A model generated the notes under the pieces. That model worked only from the letters and a program-made list of their open reading frames with translations. It made no database searches and had not been told where the DNA came from. Positions 8,725-15,977 of a DNA stretch of 64,000 nt are shown piece by piece (position 1 is the stretch's first letter; each line of letters begins with the position of its first letter). Source of the stretch: Phycocordibacter sp964398865 (GTDB lineage: Bacteria > Patescibacteriota > Minisyncoccia > Phycocordibacterales > Phycocordibacteraceae); contig CAYNOO010000002.1 of NCBI GenBank assembly GCA_964398865.1, positions 18,163 through 82,162 on the forward strand. The letters are read 5' to 3'. A program made the translations under genes and the position numbers.

Positions 8725-9765
8725 ATGTCGGAGTTGTCGCTGTATAGGAAATACCGCCCTAGTGCATTCAAAGATGTCTTGGGTCAGGATCATGTCGTGA
8801 AGGTTCTTCAGGGTGCTCTTAAAGAGGAGCATCTAGCGCACGCATATCTTTTTGTAGGATCTCGCGGAACGGGTAAGACTAGTGTTGCGCGTATTCTTGC
8901 GCGTGAACTTGGAGCAAGCGAGCGTGACATCTACGAGATGGATGCCGCTTCAAACACTGGCGTTGATAATATCCGCTCTCTTCGGGAAGAGGCGTCTACG
9001 ATGCCATTTGAGTCACCGCGTAAGGTCTACATCATCGATGAAGTACACATGCTCTCGAAAGGTGCCTTCAATGCATTTTTGAAACTGCTGGAAGAACCGC
9101 CCTCGCACGTGGTCTTTATTCTTGCGACAACAGAGTTAGAAAAAGTTCCTGAAACCATTCAGTCACGCTGCCAGGTGTTTACTTTTAAGAAGCCTACACA
9201 AAAAGTTTTAGTGGAGATGGTGACGAGGGTAGCAAAGGCTGAAGGCTTTACACTCGAGCCTGCAGCAGCAGAATTAATATCTCTCCTTGCAGACGGCTCG
9301 TTTCGCGATGCCCATGGGACTCTGCAGAAGATTCTTTCTTCCTCTTCTGATAAGAAAGTGAGTGTTGAAGAAGCAGTGCTCGTTACCGGCGCGCCTCGAC
9401 TTGAGCTCATTGAAAAGGTGATTACGAGCTTGAGTGAAGGAACAAGTGATGGCGCACTCAGAGCTCTTGGAGAGGCAGTCAAGGCGAACGCGGACATGGG
9501 AGTGTTCGTCATGCTCTTGCTCCAGCGTTTGCGCATACTTCTGATGCTTCGCTATTCGCCTGATTTCGGACGCAATCTTGCGGCTGATCTTGCAGACGCT
9601 GATCGCGATTTCTTGGAAGCGCTCGCGAAAGATACAAAATCAAAAATAAATTCAGAAACCTTACGAAAATTTATTCTCGCTTCGATCGAAATTTCTCGCT
9701 CGCCCGTTCCTGAGCTCCCATTAGAGCTTGCAATAATGGAGCTTTCGCAAAATCCACTTCCGTAA
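8725..9765 (+). CDS. dnaX: DNA polymerase III subunit gamma (short DnaX, no zinc module)
   Basis: This is the clamp-loader ATPase. The order is the N-terminal RKYRP motif, Walker A GSRGTGKT near residue 45, Walker B DEVHML near residue 105, sensor 1 ATTELEKV, then the AAA+ lid and domain III. At 346 residues it is gamma-like, without the tau tail that binds polymerase and helicase. The four-cysteine zinc module that normally sits between ARELG and the DAASN motif is absent; the chain goes directly from ARELGASERDIYEMDAASN. Loss of this module may be common in its lineage, but I cannot check. Confidence 0.95.
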   Translation: MSELSLYRKYRPSAFKDVLGQDHVVKVLQGALKEEHLAHAYLFVGSRGTGKTSVARILARELGASERDIYEMDAASNTGVDNIRSLREEASTMPFESPRKVYIIDEVHMLSKGAFNAFLKLLEEPPSHVVFILATTELEKVPETIQSRCQVFTFKKPTQKVLVEMVTRVAKAEGFTLEPAAAELISLLADGSFRDAHGTLQKILSSSSDKKVSVEEAVLVTGAPRLELIEKVITSLSEGTSDGALRALGEAVKANADMGVFVMLLLQRLRILLMLRYSPDFGRNLAADLADADRDFLEALAKDTKSKINSETLRKFILASIEISRSPVPELPLELAIMELSQNPLP

Positions 9766-9787
9766 TTTTTATATCCTAGAGACGTCT

Positions 9788-9793
9788 TATACT
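9788..9793 (+). promoter_or_regulatory. -10 box upstream of the secreted protein gene
   Basis: TATACT here would start RNA near 9800, directly at the hairpin at 9797-9819 and about 40 nt before the ATG at 9840. Confidence 0.45.
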
Positions 9794-9796
9794 GAT

Positions 9797-9820
9797 AGTG
9801 CCCTTCTATGGGGCATTTTA
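9797..9820 (+). terminator. small terminator-like hairpin between dnaX and 9840
   Basis: TGCCC (9799-9803) pairs with GGGCA (9811-9815), followed by TTTT. It could end dnaX, but it lies at the predicted 5' end of the next mRNA and so may be a 5' structure of that gene instead. Confidence 0.55.
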
Positions 9821-9839
9821 AAAGTTTTAACTAAATCGC

Positions 9840-10508
9840 ATGAAAATATTTACGAGATTATTGCCTGTAGCGCTTCTCGTGCTACCGCTTTCGGTAGGAG
9901 CAGCGTCGTTATATGGCAACACAGACGTTACGGTTACTGCTGATACTAATGCTGCAGCAAGCGTGAGTGCTGACGTCGATGCGCAAGGTTCTGCCGGAGC
10001 CGGAAATGATTCGGCACAAAACGATGCGGTCGTTAACGTGAACGTGGATGCCTCAGGAAACCAAGTGCAGGCATCAAACGATGCAAACATGAGCGCAGAG
10101 TTCAAATTGTTTACGGATGATGTGAAGGTCAAGAACGAACGTGTTGAAGCGGTCGCCGTAAACGGAGACGGAAGCGTTGACGTCGCCTATCGTCATGACG
10201 CGAAGTTTCTCGGTTTCATTCCGATGAAGCTCACATCGCACACGATCGTGAAGACTGATGCTGACGGTAATGTGTCTGTCGCGGTCAAGCTGCCATGGTG
10301 GAGCTTTCTAGTGGGTGGTGTCTCCAAGGTTAAAGCTGACGTCGAAGCTTCACTCAAGGCAAACGCTGAGGTGAAGGCGGAGGCTGGTGTTGCAGTGTCA
10401 GATGAGATGCGCGCGAGAATCATAAACGCTGTCGTTTCGTCCTTGAACGCGGAAGCTCAGGCTTCTGTGGATGCTCAAGCTCAAACGAGTACTCAAGCTA
10501 GCTACTAA
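9840..10508 (+). CDS. secreted hypothetical protein with Ala/Val/Asp-rich repeats
   Basis: A clear signal peptide (positive start, hydrophobic stretch, VGAAS) begins a 222-residue exported protein. Residues 25-90 are a low-complexity region of alternating A, D, V, N, S and T. A central region (about 90-160) looks like a folded beta domain with the hydrophobic motif LPWWSFLVGG, and the last 60 residues are Ala-rich and helical. There are no cysteines or lipobox. I know no family for it. It is bounded by a hairpin upstream and a strong terminator downstream, so it is a single-gene unit. Cell-surface or matrix roles are possible but unsupported. Confidence 0.75.
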   Translation: MKIFTRLLPVALLVLPLSVGAASLYGNTDVTVTADTNAAASVSADVDAQGSAGAGNDSAQNDAVVNVNVDASGNQVQASNDANMSAEFKLFTDDVKVKNERVEAVAVNGDGSVDVAYRHDAKFLGFIPMKLTSHTIVKTDADGNVSVAVKLPWWSFLVGGVSKVKADVEASLKANAEVKAEAGVAVSDEMRARIINAVVSSLNAEAQASVDAQAQTSTQASY

Positions 10509-10525
10509 AGTTTTGGAGCGATTTC

Positions 10526-10558
10526 AAAAAACACCCTGCGGTAAAGCAGGGTGTTTTT
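10526..10558 (+). terminator. intrinsic terminator
   Basis: AAAACACCCTGC pairs with GCAGGGTGTTTT around a 6-nt loop, followed by a T run; it ends the secreted protein gene. Confidence 0.9.
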
Positions 10559-10615
10559 CATATAAAGTAGAAATTTGAATCTGAAACCTGTATCCTGACA
10601 CCTGACAGCTAATCT

Positions 10616-10686
10616 TGGGGAGTCGTCTAATGGTAGGACAGAGGCCTTTGAAGCCTTTAATTGGGGTTCGAATCCCTGCTCCCCAG
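10616..10686 (+). tRNA. tRNA-Gln (TTG)
   Basis: The acceptor TGGGGAG pairs with CTCCCCA. The D arm is GTC/GAC, the anticodon loop CTTTGAA gives TTG, and the T loop is TTCGAAT. The discriminator is G73, as usual for Gln. CCA is not encoded. A hairpin and a partial copy of its own 3' end follow. Confidence 0.95.
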
Positions 10687-10876
10687 CTAGAGAAAGTTGA
10701 ATCCCGATGTGTAAGCATCGGGATTTTAATTTCTCTCTGTGGACAGGGATTCGAAAGACGGAGGCGCGAAGCCGCATGTCTCATGCGTCGCCGAGTCGGG
10801 GTCGAGAACACTTAGTATTTTACGAGCCTGAGAGTAAAATACTTAGTGATTCGTGACCGAATCCCTGCTCCCCAGC
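10669..10876 (+). mobile_element. tRNA-Gln 3'-end element (type copy A)
   Basis: The last 19 nt of the tRNA gene region (10669-10687, from T-loop C56 to nt 74) are repeated exactly at 10858-10876, bounding a 189-bp period. Inside are the terminator hairpin (10700-10727) and an inverted copy of the T-arm (10744-10755, exact complement of 10667-10678). There are also GC-rich segments and a near-perfect hairpin made of CACTTAGTATTTTAC and its partner (about 10809-10847). No ORF or integrase is present. The architecture recurs at tRNA-Ala(CGC) and tRNA-Arg(CCG). Calling it a mobile element is an inference; it may be an RNA regulatory module instead. Confidence 0.6.
10700..10727 (+). terminator. 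hairpin after tRNA-Gln
   Basis: AATCCCGATG (10700-10709) and CATCGGGATT (10716-10725) form a 10-bp stem with loop TGTAAG and a short T tail. It probably terminates the tRNA transcript. It is the first part of the insert described at 10669-10876. Confidence 0.75.
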
Positions 10877-10888
10877 AAAAAACATCAT

Positions 10889-11323
10889 ATGACAGAAATA
10901 AAAACAAAAGTGAATAAAGCGAGTGTAACGAAATTTTTGAGCACAGTTAAAGATATAGAGAAGCGCAAAGATTGCGTCGTCATTTCTAAAATGATGGAGA
11001 ACGCAACTAAAGCTAAGCCGGAAATGTGGGGGACTTCGATTGTTGGTTTTGGTCGAAGGAAGTATACGTATGCAAATGGGAAAGAGGGAGAGTGGATGAT
11101 TATAGGTTTTTCTCCACGCAAACAAAACATCGCTCTCTATGGTTTAAAAATTTTCAAGATGACCACAGACGGTTTAAAAGAAAATAAAGGAGAAAACGAT
11201 TTTCTTCTAAAATTAGGCAAATATAAAGAAGGAGGCGGATGCCTGTATATCAATAAGCTTTCCGATGTAGATAAAAAAGAGCTTGAAAAAATCATCAAAC
11301 TCGCGGTGCATCGCAAAAAATAA
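10889..11323 (+). CDS. DUF1801-family protein
   Basis: The 144-residue protein matches the DUF1801 (YdhG-like) fold in its core MWGTSIVGFGRRKY and GFSPRKQNIALYG. The function of this family is not established. I start at the ATG at 10889, because the upstream GTG at 10853 would read through the duplicated tRNA-Gln end. It is followed one base later by a small YwqK-like gene. Both lie directly behind the tRNA-linked element. Confidence 0.8.
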   Translation: MTEIKTKVNKASVTKFLSTVKDIEKRKDCVVISKMMENATKAKPEMWGTSIVGFGRRKYTYANGKEGEWMIIGFSPRKQNIALYGLKIFKMTTDGLKENKGENDFLLKLGKYKEGGGCLYINKLSDVDKKELEKIIKLAVHRKK

Positions 11324-11324
11324 T

Positions 11325-11555
11325 ATGCCCGCCAAAAAACTTGTAAAGAAAAAATACACTCATTATCACAAGGACGGCAGCATCTGGGCGAAGGGTTTTA
11401 CCTCTGGAGGAAAGATGGATGGATATTGGGAATGGTTCAGAAAAGATGGAACGAAGATGCGTTCTGGATATTTTAAGAAAAATGTTCAGACAGGTGAGTG
11501 GACCACCTACGATAAGAAAGGGGGAATCGTCAAAGTCACGAGGATGAAAGATTGA
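11325..11555 (+). CDS. small MORN-repeat / YwqK-family protein
   Basis: The protein has 76 residues in MORN_2-type repeats: HYHKDGSIWAKGFTSGG, GYWEWFRKDGTKMRSGYF and GEWTTYDKKGG. Such proteins are annotated as YwqK-family antitoxin components, though a toxin partner is not evident here. The ATG at 11325 follows the DUF1801 stop by one base; a longer frame from 11283 would overlap that gene. It is followed by a long palindrome. Confidence 0.75.
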   Translation: MPAKKLVKKKYTHYHKDGSIWAKGFTSGGKMDGYWEWFRKDGTKMRSGYFKKNVQTGEWTTYDKKGGIVKVTRMKD

Positions 11556-11577
11556 TTTTAAATGGCTCATTGGGACT

Positions 11578-11617
11578 CATAACTAATAAATGTCCGACCG
11601 GACATTTATTAGTTATG
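11578..11617. repeat. 19-bp perfect palindrome, 2-nt centre (TGTCCG family)
   Basis: Arms 11578-11596 and 11599-11617 are exact complements with the core AAATGTCCG-AC-CGGACATTT and outer ATAAC/GTTAT. The palindrome at 43053-43090 has the same core, the same outer bases and the same spacing. It follows a gene but has no T tail. Confidence 0.9.
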
Positions 11618-11700
11618 GGGGTTTCTGAGTTTTACATGAAGAGTGAGTAGATCTAAACCGCGCACTGCAGGACTGACCCGCGGAGCATTTTTAGTGCATT

Positions 11701-11709
11701 TGATATACT
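11701..11709 (+). promoter_or_regulatory. extended -10 box (TGATATACT)
   Basis: Predicted transcription from about 11716 gives a leader of roughly 70 nt before the VOC gene. The leader holds an 8-bp GC stem (GCGTCGCG at 11739-11746 with CGCGACGC at 11763-11770). Confidence 0.45.
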
Positions 11710-11787
11710 GCAGGGATTACTCTAACTAAGAACAGGAAGCGTCGCGCTTCAATGAACAGTTACGCGACGCGATTCTGACTGAATCGC

Positions 11788-12285
11788 ATGGTACAAAAAA
11801 TCACTCCATTCTTGTGGTTCGATAAAAATGCCGAAGAGGCGATTAATTTCTACACCTCCATATTCAAGGATTCGCGCATTGTGAGTATCAAGCGTTACCC
11901 CGAGGGTCCTTTGGACGGTCCTATGAAAGGGATGGAAGGAAAAGTGCTTACTGCTGTGTTCGAACTTTTCGGACAGCAATTCATGGCACTTGATGGAGGT
12001 CCATATTTTCAGGCCTCGGGTGCTGTATCGTTTTATGTGGAGTGTCAAAATCAAGAAGAGGTTGATGAGTATTGGAACCGCCTTACCGAAGGTGGCGACC
12101 CAACTGCTCAGCAGTGCGGATGGCTCAAGGATAAATTCGGCTTCTCATGGCAGATCATCCCAGAAGCGCTGCCGCGCCTGCTTAGTGATTCGGACACGGT
12201 GAAGTCCGGACGTGTCATGGCTGCGATGATGCAAATGAAAAAGATCGACGTGGCAACCTTAGAGCAGGCATACAATCAGAAGTGA
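11788..12285 (+). CDS. VOC-superfamily PhnB-like protein
   Basis: The family features are ITPFLWFDKNAEEAINFYTSIF at the start, the central FMALDGGPYF, and CGWLKDKFGFSWQIIP near residue 110. They identify a PhnB / glyoxalase-bleomycin resistance type fold (3-demethylubiquinone-9 methyltransferase-like domain). The 165-residue length is normal. The substrate cannot be told from sequence. Confidence 0.85.
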   Translation: MVQKITPFLWFDKNAEEAINFYTSIFKDSRIVSIKRYPEGPLDGPMKGMEGKVLTAVFELFGQQFMALDGGPYFQASGAVSFYVECQNQEEVDEYWNRLTEGGDPTAQQCGWLKDKFGFSWQIIPEALPRLLSDSDTVKSGRVMAAMMQMKKIDVATLEQAYNQK

Positions 12286-12349
12286 AAGAGTAGTGGATCT
12301 GTATACCGCATGAAATGTGCAGATTCGCATCAGGCGGATATTTCGAACT

Positions 12350-14158
12350 ATGTCTAAAAAATCAAAAAACCAAAGAGAAACTAAAAAGGGAGAGGAGCAG
12401 CGCCCCGGGCAATCTTCTGATGCGGCAGTGGTGCCGGCGCTAAAAGTGCCAAGCGTCTTCACGCTCTTGGGACCTTATCGGACCACTATCACATGGCTTG
12501 CGCTTCTCGCTCTTGCGGCGAACGCCCTCACTCTCTTTCTTCCGAAACTAATCTCTCATGTGATTGATTCATACGTGCAAGGGGTACTCGATCTACCGCT
12601 ACTCATTATCGAGTTCGGTGCCTTCGCGTTTGGCATTTTCTTCTTCACGTATTTGCAAAGCATCATGCAGACGTATGCGTCCGAGCGGGTCGCGCGGGAT
12701 CTTCGTTTGAAGCTCGTCAGCAAGATTTCTCGGCAGAGCTATCGCTTCATCGAGGACAAGAACCCCTCGAAACTCCTTACCTACATTACGTCCGATATTG
12801 ATTCTATAAAGATGTTCGTCGCGCAGGGCATCGTTTCTCTCGTCTCGTCAGCCGTCATTATCATTGGTGCAGCTATCATCCTTCTCAGTATCGATTGGAA
12901 ACTAGCACTCGCGGTCTTGATGATCATCCCCATTATCGGCGGTACGTTCTTCGTCATACTCAAGATGGTGCGAGCGCTTTTCATGCAAAGCCGCGAAGTA
13001 ATCGATTGGCTGAATGCCGTCATTAACGAAAGTATTCTAGGGGCAGCACTCATCCGCGTACTTCATTCCGAGCGCTTCGAGCATGAGAAATTCAAGGACG
13101 CGAACGCACGAGCTCGTGCGATTGGTCTCGGGATACTGCAGCTCTTCTCGTTCATGATACCTATCATCACGTTCGTCTCGAGCATGGGTACACTCACGGT
13201 GGTGACGCTCGGGGGTTATTTTGTCACGACCGGTTCGATGACCTTGGGTTCGTTTGCTGCATTCATGAGCTACATTGTCATTCTTATTTTCCCGATACTT
13301 GTCATAGGTTTCATAAGCAACATCATCGCTCAGGCAAGCGCTTCCTACGCGCGCATCTATGGCATCCTTGAGGCACCCGATGAGAAGGACGAAGGGACTA
13401 TCACTGAACCTTTGCACGGGCGCCTGGAGCTTCGTAATGTAACGCTCACCTACGGCGAAAAGCCAGCGCTCAAAGATGTTTCGCTTTCGGTGATGCCAGG
13501 CACGAAGACCGCTATTTTAGGACCAACTGCGGCTGGAAAAACTCAGCTTCTCAATGTCGCCGCAGGTCTCACATTCCCGCAATCAGGTGAAGTGGAGTAC
13601 GACGGGCGACCGCTCGCGGAATATGAACGTGCATCGTTCTATCCGCAGATAGGTCTGGTGTTCCAGGACAGCGTCCTTTTTAATACCAGCGTTCGTGAGA
13701 ATATCGCCTTCAGTACCACAGTGACCGATCAGTCCCTTGAGAAGGCGGTGCAAACAGCGGAGCTCGATGAGTTTCTCAAGACCTTGCCGCAAGGTTTGGA
13801 CACGCTCGTGTCGGAGCGGGGCACCTCGCTCTCTGGCGGGCAGAAACAGCGCATCATGTTGGCGCGCGCCTTGGCGCTTGATCCGAAGATACTTTTTCTT
13901 GATGATTTCACCGCACGCGTGGACGGGCACACGGAGGGGAAGATTTTAGCGAACATCGAGCGAAATTATCCAGGAATTACGCTCATCTCCATAACCCAGA
14001 AGATAACCCCTATTGAGGATTACGATCAGATCATCCTTCTTATGGAGGGGGAGATTCTCGCCCGCGGCACGCATAAGGAGCTCATGCATACCTCGCCTGA
14101 ATACGTTCAGATTTATGATTCTCAGCGCTCAACCAATACCTATGAACTACGAACTTAA
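12350..14158 (+). CDS. ABC exporter subunit 1 (degenerate ATP site)
   Basis: An N-terminal six-helix transmembrane domain (about residues 50-330) is fused to a nucleotide-binding domain. The NBD has Walker A GPTAAGKTQLL and the signature LSGGQKQR. Walker B is LFLDDFTARVD, with Asp where the catalytic Glu should be. The switch region ISITQK has Gln in place of His. These changes define the non-hydrolysing site of heterodimeric exporters such as TM287/288. I prefer the ATG at 12350 over 12317. It overlaps the partner gene by 17 nt, so the two are made together. The substrate is unknown. Confidence 0.9.
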   Translation: MSKKSKNQRETKKGEEQRPGQSSDAAVVPALKVPSVFTLLGPYRTTITWLALLALAANALTLFLPKLISHVIDSYVQGVLDLPLLIIEFGAFAFGIFFFTYLQSIMQTYASERVARDLRLKLVSKISRQSYRFIEDKNPSKLLTYITSDIDSIKMFVAQGIVSLVSSAVIIIGAAIILLSIDWKLALAVLMIIPIIGGTFFVILKMVRALFMQSREVIDWLNAVINESILGAALIRVLHSERFEHEKFKDANARARAIGLGILQLFSFMIPIITFVSSMGTLTVVTLGGYFVTTGSMTLGSFAAFMSYIVILIFPILVIGFISNIIAQASASYARIYGILEAPDEKDEGTITEPLHGRLELRNVTLTYGEKPALKDVSLSVMPGTKTAILGPTAAGKTQLLNVAAGLTFPQSGEVEYDGRPLAEYERASFYPQIGLVFQDSVLFNTSVRENIAFSTTVTDQSLEKAVQTAELDEFLKTLPQGLDTLVSERGTSLSGGQKQRIMLARALALDPKILFLDDFTARVDGHTEGKILANIERNYPGITLISITQKITPIEDYDQIILLMEGEILARGTHKELMHTSPEYVQIYDSQRSTNTYELRT

Positions 14159-15911
14159 CGCAACAGAGAACAAGAAGAAAGCTTCGTCGCTTCAGGCGCT
14201 TAAAAGCTTGTGGCCGCTTTTGTCGGGCGAACGCACCATCCTTATTTTTGCAGGTATCGCGACGTTGGCTAATTCTCTCATCAACCTCGTTGCGCCGCTT
14301 GTGATAGCGCATGTGGTCGACACCTATATCGTGGCAAAGGAGTTCGAAGGCGTCGTTACGTTCGGTTTCATTCTTCTTGCGCTTTACGTCGTGGGGCTTT
14401 TTACGAGCTATGCGCAGACGCGGCTCATGGGTGGCATGGGACAGCGCGTCCTCTTTAACTTGCGCACAAAAATATTCGGCAAGCTTCAGGAGCTGCCCGT
14501 TGCTTTCTTCAATGCCAACAAGGCAGGAGACCTCATATCACGCATCAACAATGACACTGACAAGCTGAACCAATTCTTCTCGCAGACGTTAGTGCAGTTC
14601 GTCGGAAGTATCGTCATCATGATCGGAGCGGCGATTTTTCTCCTCTCTATTAATCTTAAACTTGGTGCTGCAGCCCTCGCCCCTGCAGCGGCGCTTCTCA
14701 TCTTCACGCAGCTTGTCTCGTCGTGGGTGAAGCGCACGAATGAAGTCTCTCTGACTTCAACCGGGAATCTCTCAGGAGAGGTGTCAGAGAGTCTAAATAA
14801 TTTCAAGGTAGTCGTAGCATTCAATCGTCGGGATTTCTTCCGTAAGCGTTTTGAGGTCGCTAATGAAGCCAATTATAAGGGTGCAATCGGAGCGGGAATC
14901 GCTAACAATACCTTTACGCCAGTATTCGGCTTCTCCTCCAACATCGCGCAGCTCGTGGTGCTCGCGTACGGCGTGTATCTTATTACCACTGGCAATTTCA
15001 CACTCGGTCTCCTCATAGGCTTTCTCTCATACGTGTCGAACTTTTATAATCCTCTTCGCCAGCTCGCAGCGCTGTGGGCGAACTTCCAAGTCGCGCTTGC
15101 TGGTTGGGATCGTATCTCGGCAATATTACAGATGCATAGCGGAATGGAAGTGTTGCCGATCTCTGCTGCAGATACTCAGGAAGAACAAAGTGCCCCGCTC
15201 CTTGAGTTCAAGGATGTTTCTTTCCACTACGCGGCTGACAAGCAGGTGTTGCACGATGTGAATTTCACGCTTCTTCCAGGGAAAACCTACGCGCTTGTTG
15301 GTCCCACCGGCGGTGGCAAAACTACTACGGCGTCCTTGATGGCACGCCTCTACGACCCGTCTTCAGGCACGGTATATCTTAATGGGCGGGATATTCGCAC
15401 CTATGAATCTGCCGAGCGCACTCGAAAGATAGGCTTCATTCTTCAGGAGCCCACGCTCTTTTCAGGCACGGTGCGCGAGAACATTCTCTATGGCAACGAA
15501 GAGTACAAGGATTTCTCGAACGAGGCTCTCGTGAAAGTCATTCATGAGGTAGGACTTGAAAGCTTGCTGGTGCGCTTTGATGGAGGTCTTGAGGCGAAAG
15601 TCGCGACTTCTGGTGATTCTCTTTCTCTCGGTCAAAAACAGCTCATTGCTTTCATGCGCGCTGTGTTGCGCGACCCCGACCTTCTCATTCTCGACGAAGC
15701 CACTGCCAACATCGATACCGTGACTGAACAGCTCTTGGAGGAGATTCTTAAAAAACTTCCGAAACACACGACGCGCGTCATCATCGCTCACCGCCTCAAT
15801 ACCATTGAGAATGCGGACGAGATCTTTTTCGTGAACGGTGGCGAGATAATTCGCGCTGGATCCATGGAGCATGCCGTTGATATGCTCCTCCATGGGAAAC
15901 GAGATAGTTGA
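14142..15911 (+). CDS. ABC exporter subunit 2 (consensus ATP site)
   Basis: This is the partner half-transporter of 589 residues. After the transmembrane domain come Walker A GPTGGGKTTT, Walker B LLILDEATANID with the catalytic Glu, and the switch His in IIAHRLNTI. Its own signature is altered to SLSLGQKQ. That altered signature faces the degenerate site of subunit 1, so the pair has one working and one silent ATP site. The ATG at 14142 sits inside the end of subunit 1; longer frames have no family similarity. A lipid or drug export role is typical but not proven here. Confidence 0.9.
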   Translation: MNYELNATENKKKASSLQALKSLWPLLSGERTILIFAGIATLANSLINLVAPLVIAHVVDTYIVAKEFEGVVTFGFILLALYVVGLFTSYAQTRLMGGMGQRVLFNLRTKIFGKLQELPVAFFNANKAGDLISRINNDTDKLNQFFSQTLVQFVGSIVIMIGAAIFLLSINLKLGAAALAPAAALLIFTQLVSSWVKRTNEVSLTSTGNLSGEVSESLNNFKVVVAFNRRDFFRKRFEVANEANYKGAIGAGIANNTFTPVFGFSSNIAQLVVLAYGVYLITTGNFTLGLLIGFLSYVSNFYNPLRQLAALWANFQVALAGWDRISAILQMHSGMEVLPISAADTQEEQSAPLLEFKDVSFHYAADKQVLHDVNFTLLPGKTYALVGPTGGGKTTTASLMARLYDPSSGTVYLNGRDIRTYESAERTRKIGFILQEPTLFSGTVRENILYGNEEYKDFSNEALVKVIHEVGLESLLVRFDGGLEAKVATSGDSLSLGQKQLIAFMRAVLRDPDLLILDEATANIDTVTEQLLEEILKKLPKHTTRVIIAHRLNTIENADEIFFVNGGEIIRAGSMEHAVDMLLHGKRDS

Positions 15912-15977
15912 ACAGTAAACTTCGCGCCTCGCGAAAAACCTTTCACTTCTGGCTCTTATACGATAGGGTAGGTTGTT

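Noticed and set aside
10853..10888. GTG start for the DUF1801 gene
   Set aside because: It would translate the duplicated tRNA-Gln end; the ATG at 10889 fits the family start.
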